From assembly GCA_026985975.1 (NCBI GenBank), contig JALSPL010000043.1:1-19609 (forward strand): DNA of 19,609 bases, in the 5' to 3' direction. The stretch is from Anaerolineae bacterium (lineage in GTDB: Bacteria > Chloroflexota > Anaerolineae > J102). Every line of letters starts with the position of its first letter. Positions within the stretch are counted from its first letter, which is position 1. The notes below the pieces were generated by a model. That model did not search any database. It had not been told where the DNA came from and saw only the letters and a list, made by a program, of their open reading frames with translations. A program made the translations under genes and the position numbers. Positions 14,451-19,609 of this stretch are shown piece after piece.

Positions 14451-15461
14451 CTATGTATTGCGCCTGCCGGAAAACTGCGCCCGCAGCCGTTCCAGCAGCG
14501 CCTCCCACCGTGCGCTCAGCGTCGCGCTTTGCCGCAAAGCCGCTTCGCGGGCGGCAATCTCCGCCTCCTGTTGTTGTTCCATTTCAGCCAGATAAACTTT
14601 GGCTGCTTCATAGCCTACATGAATGAGATTGTGCGTGTGGCTCATGTCCCACAGAGGGATATTGACGGGATAACGCAGACGCCAGTGGTGAACGGGAACG
14701 CCCTTGAGCTCGGCCAAAGCCAACTCAAGTTCCAGATGCCTGGCCTCCATGGTAGTGAAAACCCGATCCATCAAGGGTTTGACGCCCTGGATTTTGGCGG
14801 TATGAGGAGGAGGATTGAACAGGTCCAGCACGATCAACTCGGTGGCCCCCATGCGCATGGCCGGCTCGATGGGCACGTCGCTGACCGCCCCGCCATCCAG
14901 ATACAGGCTGTCGTTGATCCTGAGCGGCGGGATCCAGGGCGGGATCGCCACCGACGCCAACATGCTCTCCAGCACCCGCTCCTCGGGGTTTTCGCCGAAT
15001 ATGGTGATCTGGTGATTACTGATATCGGCGGTGACGATATAGAGCTCAGGGCCCGTGAGATCCTTGAAGCGCAAATCGGGAGTGATGCCGTGCTGGCTGT
15101 GAAAAGCCCGGGCCTGTTCCAGATAGCTATTGCTGTTGACGCCCGGCAGCAGCGTGCGCAGGGCCGCCTGCACGAAATCCCCAAACGCCATATTCCCGCG
15201 CGCCGAACTATCCCACACATCGACAATGTAGTCCAGCGTCTCCAGACTGTAGCCGAAACGGGCCAGATAAACGCTGTTGACTGCGCCAATAGAGGCGCCC
15301 ACCAGCAGATCGGGGACGATGTCCGCCTCCATCAGCGCCCGCAACGCCCCCACTTGCATGGCCCCGCGCGGCCCGCCGCCGCTGAGCACAAAGGCCAGCT
15401 TGCGGACAGGTTCATCACCTACGGGCGTGGTTTGAGGCTGATGGGGAGATATCGATGACAT
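14451..15461 (-). CDS. Patatin-like phospholipase (RssA-type)
   Basis: This 336-aa protein carries the full patatin catalytic set: oxyanion loop SGGGPRGAMQVGAL (about 27-40), serine motif GASIG with S57, and the Asp of LDGGAVSDVP at D189. Patatins hydrolyse acyl esters of lipids with a Ser-Asp dyad. No signal peptide is seen, so it is likely cytoplasmic or peripheral to the membrane. The C-terminal part (about 265-336) is a Glu/Ala/Gln-rich helix. AGGAG 7 nt upstream of ATG 15461 supports the start. It follows nnrE/nnrD by 69 nt on the same strand, with no terminator seen between, so co-transcription is likely. Confidence 0.92.
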   Translation of the reverse strand: MSSISPHQPQTTPVGDEPVRKLAFVLSGGGPRGAMQVGALRALMEADIVPDLLVGASIGAVNSVYLARFGYSLETLDYIVDVWDSSARGNMAFGDFVQAALRTLLPGVNSNSYLEQARAFHSQHGITPDLRFKDLTGPELYIVTADISNHQITIFGENPEERVLESMLASVAIPPWIPPLRINDSLYLDGGAVSDVPIEPAMRMGATELIVLDLFNPPPHTAKIQGVKPLMDRVFTTMEARHLELELALAELKGVPVHHWRLRYPVNIPLWDMSHTHNLIHVGYEAAKVYLAEMEQQQEAEIAAREAALRQSATLSARWEALLERLRAQFSGRRNT

Positions 15462-15530
15462 GCGGGGGCTCCTGAGTGCGTTTCCATTTACCTTTTACGC
15501 ATCGCACCCGAAGAAAGTTTCATGCCGCCA

Positions 15531-17120
15531 TCAGATGACCGCAATCTTGCCGTAGCCGGTCTCGGCGATGGCCTGACGATACTCGCGGTAGAACTGAATG
15601 GCTTCGGGAACCCGGGCCAGAATGTCGCCCGCCACCACGCCTTCTTCGCCCAGTTCATCCGCGGCCAGATCCCCGGCCACGCCATGAATGAACGCGCCCA
15701 TGCGGGCCGCGGTCTCGAAATCGTAATGCAGCGCCGCATACATGCCCGCGACGACGCCGGTGAGCACATCGCCGCTGCCCGCCGTGGCCATGCCCGCATT
15801 GCCGCTGAGATTGAAGAACACGCGTCCGTCGGGATGGGCGATGAGGGTGTGCGCCCCCTTCAACACGATGGTGGCGCCCCATTCCTGCGCGCCGCGCCGC
15901 GCCCAGGTCACGCGATCCTTCTGCACATCCCGCACGCTGACGCCCATCAAGCGGGCCATTTCGCCGGGATGCGGCGTGAGGATGGTGGGAGCCGTGCGGC
16001 GCAGCAGGATAGCGGGATCTTCTGCAATGGCGCTGAGCCCATCACCGTCGATGAGCAGCGGTTTGTCGATCTGCGCCGTCAATGCCCGGGCCAGATCCTG
16101 CGTCTCCGGCTCCAGCGAGAGGCCCGAGCCCAGCGAGACCATGGCCATCTCCTCGCTGTCAGCCAGCAGATCATCCAGATTATCAAGAGAAAGGCTGCCT
16201 GCGGACGTGGCCCGCCGCGGCATCAGCACGATCTCATTGCCCTTCATGGCGATGAATGGCGCCACCGACTCTGGCGTAGCCAGATAGGCCAGGCCGCCGC
16301 CCGCCCGCAAAAAGGCCATGGACGCAAAATAGGGCGCGCCCAGATAACGCGACGCCCCCGCCACGAACATCACCTTGCCCACCGACCCCTTGTGTGCATC
16401 CCCGCGGCGTTCGGGCATGGGCGGGAAGGGCGAGATGGCCACATGCAAATCGTCTTTTTCATATAACTCGGGCGGGAAAGAAATGTGCGTCACCGTGAGG
16501 GCGCCGCCATATTCGAAGCCGGGATAGATGAGATTGCCCGGCTTGGGCAGTCCAAAGGTGATGGTGGCGTCGGCCCGCACCGCCACGCCCATCACCTGGC
16601 CCGTGTCGCCGTGGACGCCCGAGGGAATATCGATGCTGAAAACCTGCGCCGGGCTTTCATTGATCATGGCGATAACCTTGGCGTAGCGACCGCCCACTTC
16701 GCGGCTGAGCCCCGTGCCGAACAGGGCGTCGATAACGCCATCGGCCGCGGCCAGCGCCCGTTCCACCGCGGGCAGGGCCGATTCATCGGGAACCAGCGTG
16801 ACGGGAATGCCGATTTTTGTCACCATCTCATAAAAGAAGCGCACAGTGTCATCAAATTTTTCCGGTTTGCCCAGACAGAAAATCTTGACCTGCGCCCCCA
16901 TGGAATGCAGCTTGCGAGCCACAACCAGTCCGTCGCCGCCGTTGTGCCCGCCGCCGCACAGCGCTACAAAATGCAGCCCCGCCACACTTCCCATCTCCTG
17001 GGCGATGAGATAATAAGCGGCCTCGCCCGCGTTCTCCATCAGAATCGGGCCTGAAATGCCATATTTCTCGATGGCTGTTTGATCGAGTTCGTGCATTTGT
17101 GCAACCATTGCAACTTTCAT
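15531..17120 (-). CDS. nnr: Bifunctional NAD(P)HX epimerase / ADP-dependent NAD(P)HX dehydratase
   Basis: This 529-aa enzyme repairs hydrated NADH and NADPH. The N-terminal YjeF_N epimerase domain (about 1-215) carries MENAG (28-32) and GGGHNGGDG (56-64). The C-terminal ribokinase-like dehydratase (about 225-529) carries KVMFVAGASRYLGAP, ILTPHPGEMARLMG, VLKGAHTLIA and NAGMATAGSGDVLTG with the catalytic-loop Asp at 451. Both domains look intact and the length is typical of the bacterial fusion. GAGGTG is 7 nt upstream of ATG 17120. It is probably the first gene of a unit with the patatin-like gene. Confidence 0.95.
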   Translation of the reverse strand: MKVAMVAQMHELDQTAIEKYGISGPILMENAGEAAYYLIAQEMGSVAGLHFVALCGGGHNGGDGLVVARKLHSMGAQVKIFCLGKPEKFDDTVRFFYEMVTKIGIPVTLVPDESALPAVERALAAADGVIDALFGTGLSREVGGRYAKVIAMINESPAQVFSIDIPSGVHGDTGQVMGVAVRADATITFGLPKPGNLIYPGFEYGGALTVTHISFPPELYEKDDLHVAISPFPPMPERRGDAHKGSVGKVMFVAGASRYLGAPYFASMAFLRAGGGLAYLATPESVAPFIAMKGNEIVLMPRRATSAGSLSLDNLDDLLADSEEMAMVSLGSGLSLEPETQDLARALTAQIDKPLLIDGDGLSAIAEDPAILLRRTAPTILTPHPGEMARLMGVSVRDVQKDRVTWARRGAQEWGATIVLKGAHTLIAHPDGRVFFNLSGNAGMATAGSGDVLTGVVAGMYAALHYDFETAARMGAFIHGVAGDLAADELGEEGVVAGDILARVPEAIQFYREYRQAIAETGYGKIAVI

Positions 17121-17164
17121 AATGACACCTCGTCGTCAGTGGCAGTGAGTGTTGGACTGCTCAG

Positions 17165-17194
17165 ATTATCGCACAGCTTCGCAACTCATTTCAA
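17165..17194 (-). promoter_or_regulatory. Promoter of nnr
   Basis: On the minus strand, TTGAAA (17189-17194) and GATAAT (17165-17170) are 18 nt apart. The predicted start near 17158 gives a leader of about 38 nt ending in the SD GAGGTG. Confidence 0.5.
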
Positions 17195-17458
17195 GCCCGG
17201 CCAATGCGCCGCCCGAGGATGAGCACCCTGATCCCGTAGATGATTTGTTTGATCTCCGTGATTCAAGTAGAATGAAACCATCCCGCCGCCCCCGAGCTTT
17301 CGCCCTGTCATCCCCCAACCTTGTCGAGCCAGAACCAAAGAGGAACACAGAGAAATCTCCCAAAATCTCTCTGCAGAATCTCCAAGCTTCCTCTGGGGCC
17401 CTCTGTGTAGCCCATTGTCCTCCATACAAAAATTTTTACTGGCAAAGCCCAAAAGCAA

Positions 17459-17489
17459 AATCGCCAATCCCGGACAGGAATTGGCGATT
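17459..17489 (-). terminator. Intrinsic terminator of rpmB
   Basis: Starting 3 nt after the rpmB stop, a 13-bp stem (17477-17489 with 17459-17471, one G-U pair) closes a 5-nt loop. It is followed on the minus strand by TTGCTTTTGGG, a modest T-run. Confidence 0.75.
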
Positions 17490-17492
17490 GCT

Positions 17493-17678
17493 TCAGGCCG
17501 AAGTCTTGGACAACGTCTTCAGGCAACTGGTGCAGATATGAACGCGACGCATCTGACCGTTGATCAGCACCTTGCGTTTCTGTACGTTAGCATTGAAGCG
17601 ACGCTTGACATGGCGCTGCGAGAAGCTAACATGATTGCCAAACTGAGGACCTCGTCCGCAAATTTCACATTTTGCCAT
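17493..17678 (-). CDS. rpmB: Large-subunit ribosomal protein bL28
   Basis: This 61-aa protein matches bL28 from end to end: MAKCEICGRGPQFGNHVSFS, then RRFNANVQK and RRVHICTSCLKT. It keeps the zinc-type pairs C4/C7 and C49/C52, so it is the Cys-containing form. The length is typical. GGAG lies 8 nt upstream of the ATG. It has its own promoter, a structured leader and its own terminator, so it is a single-gene unit. It is divergent from the Asp23-family gene. Confidence 0.97.
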   Translation of the reverse strand: MAKCEICGRGPQFGNHVSFSQRHVKRRFNANVQKRKVLINGQMRRVHICTSCLKTLSKTSA

Positions 17679-17785
17679 GATTCTTTCTCCAAATATAGCA
17701 ATTGATTGATTTCAAGGCTGGACGGATGCGCCGTCTGGCGGGATGCCAGGTCATGCGCCAAATAAAAGCCCCTGTTCGGGGCGCA
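17679..17785 (-). promoter_or_regulatory. Structured leader of rpmB with three small hairpins
   Basis: From the predicted start, the minus-strand leader contains GCCCC-GAACA-GGGGC (17768-17782) followed directly by TTTTATTT, then CTGGC-ATCCC-GCCAG (17735-17749) and GACGG-CGCAT-CCGTC (17721-17735). The first hairpin with its T-run looks like an intrinsic terminator placed a few bases after the start. A GCGCC overlapping it can instead pair with GGCGC at 17755-17759. An autoregulatory or attenuation role is inferred. Confidence 0.45.
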
Positions 17786-17791
17786 ACCAAT

Positions 17792-17820
17792 AGTCTAGCA
17801 CAGGCCCCATTTTCTTACAA
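17792..17820 (-). promoter_or_regulatory. Promoter of rpmB
   Basis: On the minus strand, TTGTAA (17815-17820) and TAGACT (17792-17797) are 17 nt apart, giving a start near 17785 and a leader of about 107 nt. Confidence 0.55.
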
Positions 17821-17865
17821 ATTTCGCATGGTTTATTTTCACTCCCGCTTCACGGAGCCCCCGGC

Positions 17866-18240
17866 ATGATCACCCGTCAAACTGATTTAGGAACCATTGA
17901 AATATCGCCCAGCGCCATTGCCAGCCTGGCCGAACAGGCTGTTTTGCAATCTTACGGCGTAGTGGGACTCACGGAGCGCAATCGTTTCGAGGCCTGGCGG
18001 CGAGACATTCTCAGATCAGGACAGGGGCGTAAAGGCGTCTTGGTCACCATGACCGATGAAGGACTCATCATCGACTTATACCTCGTCATCGAATATGGCA
18101 CCCGCATCTCGGAAGTCGCCAAAGGCGTCATCAACCGGGTGAAGTACAACTTGGAGAAAACCGCGGGATTGCCGGTGCTGGCCGTCAATGTGCATGTGCA
18201 AGCGCTGCGCGTCAGCCCCCATGCCGGGGATCAGGAGTAA
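17866..18240 (+). CDS. Asp23/Gls24-family envelope stress protein
   Basis: This 124-aa protein matches the Asp23 family: GTIEISPSAIASLAEQAVLQSYGVVGL at the start, GVLVTMTDEGLIIDLYLVIEYGTRISEVAKGVINRVKYNLEK in the middle and LAVNVHVQALRV near the end. Members are small cytoplasmic proteins linked to envelope homeostasis, and this short form (YloU-like) usually sits beside fakA/yloV. CGGAG lies 8 nt before the ATG. Its last codons carry the SD (AGGAG) of the next gene, which begins 3 nt after its stop, so the two are coupled. Confidence 0.92.
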   Translation: MITRQTDLGTIEISPSAIASLAEQAVLQSYGVVGLTERNRFEAWRRDILRSGQGRKGVLVTMTDEGLIIDLYLVIEYGTRISEVAKGVINRVKYNLEKTAGLPVLAVNVHVQALRVSPHAGDQE

Positions 18241-18243
18241 TTT

Positions 18244-19609
18244 GTGAACGAACCGCAATCTGTAACGCCCGTCCGCATTTTGCAGGCCCCGAGCGTTCGC
18301 GAAATGCTCGGGGCCGCTCTGGAAACGCTGCGCCAGCACCGGGATGAGGTGGATGCGCTCAACGTCTTTCCGGTGCCCGATGGCGACACCGGCGCCAACA
18401 TGACCTTGACCATGCAATCGGCATGGAAGGAGATCGAGGGCCAACCATTCGATCGCGCCGGGGCGCTGTTCCGGGCCTTTGCCATGGGGGCCATTCGCGG
18501 CGCCCGGGGCAATAGCGGCGTCATTCTCTCGCAGATTTTGCGGGGCATGGTCGATGTTTTGGGCGATCTGCCCGAATTCGATGCACCAGGCCTGGCCCGG
18601 GCCTTCCGTCAGGGCCAGATAATCGCCTATCAGGGCGTCATGCAGCCGGTGGAGGGCACCATCCTCACCATCATCCGGGCCATCGCCGACGCCAGCGAGC
18701 ACGCCGCCGCGCTGAATGACGACATCGGCTTTTTATTCGAGACCTGTCTGAGCAAAGCCCGGGAGGCGCTGGCGCAAACGCCCGACATGCTGCCCGTGCT
18801 CAAACAGGCGGGCGTGGTGGATGCCGGCGGCCAGGGCCTGACGTACATCATCGAGGGCATGGCCCGCTACGCACTGGGGCGCCCCATCACCCCGGCCTCC
18901 ACACCCGGCCCGGGCCCCCTCCCCGGGCCGCAATTGGCGACGCCGGGCGATGAATGGGGCTACGACATCCAATATCTGGTTTACGGCGCCCGTCCCGACG
19001 AAGACGCCATCCGCCGCAAACTCATCGAACTGGGCGGAGAGAGCATCGTGGTGGGACGGGCGGGGAATATCACCAAAGTCCACGTCCACGGCCAGGATCC
19101 GGGCCCGTTTCTCTCCTACGGCGCGTCATTGGGACATCTGGATGACATCGTGGTGGAGAACATGACCTTGCAAACGCTGCGCCGCCGGGGCGAGTGGGAT
19201 GACAACGGCCCGACCGCGGATAGGGCCCGGCAAGGAGATGAGACGCCCGCAGAGCACTGCTCCAACGTGGTGGCGGTGGCGCCCGCAGAAGGCTTCGTCC
19301 GCGTGTTCGAGAGCCTGGGCGCCTGCCAGACCGTGGCGGGCGGGCAGACCATGAACCCCTCCGCCGAGGAGCTCTTGCAGGCCCTGGAAAGCGTACCCGA
19401 ATCCGAAATTATCCTGCTGCCCAACAACAAAAACATCATCATGGCCGCCCGGCAGGCCGCGTCGCTTTCCGACAAAAAAGTCTATGTGGTGGCAACCCGC
19501 ACCCTTCCTCAGGGCGTGGCCGCCATGTTCGCCTTCAACCCCGACCTGGAAGCGGCGGAAAACGTGCGGCGGATGCAGGCCATGATCGCCCATGTACGCA
19601 CCATCGAGG
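18244..19609 (+). CDS. fakA: DAK2-domain fatty acid kinase FakA-like protein (3' end cut by window)
   Basis: The frame is open from GTG 18244 to the edge (455 codons). GTG is chosen because AGGAG lies 6 nt upstream in the end of the Asp23 gene, and there is no closer ATG. Residues 1-210 form the DhaL/DAK2 kinase domain, with NVFPVPDGDTGANM (Mg-ATP Asp residues of PDGDTG, 45-50), GAIRGARGNSGVILSQILRG and VDAGGQGL. A Pro/Gly-rich linker (PGPGPLPGP) leads to the middle FakA domain with YDIQYLV, GESIVVG and KVHVHGQDPG. Then comes the start of the C-terminal domain with GGQTMNPSAEELL and LLPNNKNIIMAA. FakA phosphorylates fatty acids bound to FakB (DegV-family) proteins for lipid synthesis. No FakB gene is within the window. 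Confidence 0.9.
   Translation, partial: MNEPQSVTPVRILQAPSVREMLGAALETLRQHRDEVDALNVFPVPDGDTGANMTLTMQSAWKEIEGQPFDRAGALFRAFAMGAIRGARGNSGVILSQILRGMVDVLGDLPEFDAPGLARAFRQGQIIAYQGVMQPVEGTILTIIRAIADASEHAAALNDDIGFLFETCLSKAREALAQTPDMLPVLKQAGVVDAGGQGLTYIIEGMARYALGRPITPASTPGPGPLPGPQLATPGDEWGYDIQYLVYGARPDEDAIRRKLIELGGESIVVGRAGNITKVHVHGQDPGPFLSYGASLGHLDDIVVENMTLQTLRRRGEWDDNGPTADRARQGDETPAEHCSNVVAVAPAEGFVRVFESLGACQTVAGGQTMNPSAEELLQALESVPESEIILLPNNKNIIMAARQAASLSDKKVYVVATRTLPQGVAAMFAFNPDLEAAENVRRMQAMIAHVRTIE

Larger units (their letters stand above)
17121..17492. other. Intergenic stretch between nnr and rpmB
   Basis: No gene is supported in this 372-nt gap. It holds the nnr promoter at one end and the rpmB terminator at the other. 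The centre (about 17330-17410) has AG/TC-rich runs and the inverted pair ACACAGAG/CTCTGTGT about 50 nt apart. This resembles the degenerate CTCTGTGT-type interspersed repeats seen between genes in many bacteria. Small open frames here lack SDs and look random. Confidence 0.6.

Noticed and set aside
14376..15458. A 360-codon plus-strand frame opposite the patatin-like gene.
   Set aside because: The catalytic motifs on the minus strand are complete, and the plus frame has no SD or domain.
17166..17541. Small open frames between nnr and rpmB as genes.
   Set aside because: They have no SD, overlap each other on both strands, overlap the rpmB terminator, and resemble no family.

Overview
This window reads as ordinary chromosome of a moderately GC-rich bacterium, most likely a member of the Chloroflexota (Anaerolineae-like). 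That assignment is inferred from gene content and style: a lipoprotein with a long Pro/Thr linker, a GH3 protein whose catalytic loop differs from NagZ, a very large GH13 protein, a small protein/HNH nuclease pair, and heptanucleotide repeats inside genes. No rRNA, tRNA, CRISPR array, transposase or phage gene was recognised. Eleven full-length genes, two genes cut by the window edges and three candidate leader micro-ORFs are annotated.

Left part (1-7920, all minus strand). Read in the direction of transcription, a promoter at 7890-7918 is followed by a 134-aa helical protein, an HNH endonuclease, a 1203-aa GH13 alpha-amylase-family protein, a lipoprotein, and a secreted GH3 glycosidase-like protein with an Ig-like tail that runs off the left edge. 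The first three genes lie within 1-8 nt of each other. The GH3 gene also has its own near-consensus promoter, placed so that the transcript would start at or next to its ATG. A C8 tract sits at the junction of the 134-aa gene and the HNH gene, and loss of one C would fuse the two frames.

Middle (7920-12440). A fused alpha-beta E1 subunit of a branched-chain 2-oxoacid dehydrogenase (minus) is divergent from a small MIP18/PaaD-like Fe-S assembly protein (plus). Recognisable promoters for both lie in the 140-nt gap. The MIP18 gene converges on proS (minus). Between and into their 3' ends lie two diverged copies of a 99-bp element with inverted ends built on AACCTGACAGGTT. One gene takes its stop codon from this element and the other its last sense codons.

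Right-centre (12439-17120, minus). nnrE/nnrD (NAD(P)HX repair) is followed by a patatin-like lipase, then a leader region with a perfect 16-bp hairpin, an 18-bp perfect palindrome (FNR-like core) and three tiny ORFs, two of them with strong Shine-Dalgarno sequences. Next come an ArnT/PMT-like membrane glycosyltransferase and proS, 40 nt apart.

Right end (17493-19609). rpmB (minus), with its own terminator and a hairpin-rich leader, is divergent from an Asp23-family gene and a fakA-like DAK2 gene (plus, cut by the right edge). The same rpmB | asp23-fakA arrangement is known from Firmicutes.

The least explained signals are the 99-bp element pair, two in-frame heptamer arrays inside coding genes, the leader upstream of the glycosyltransferase gene, and the small protein/HNH unit with its slippery junction.
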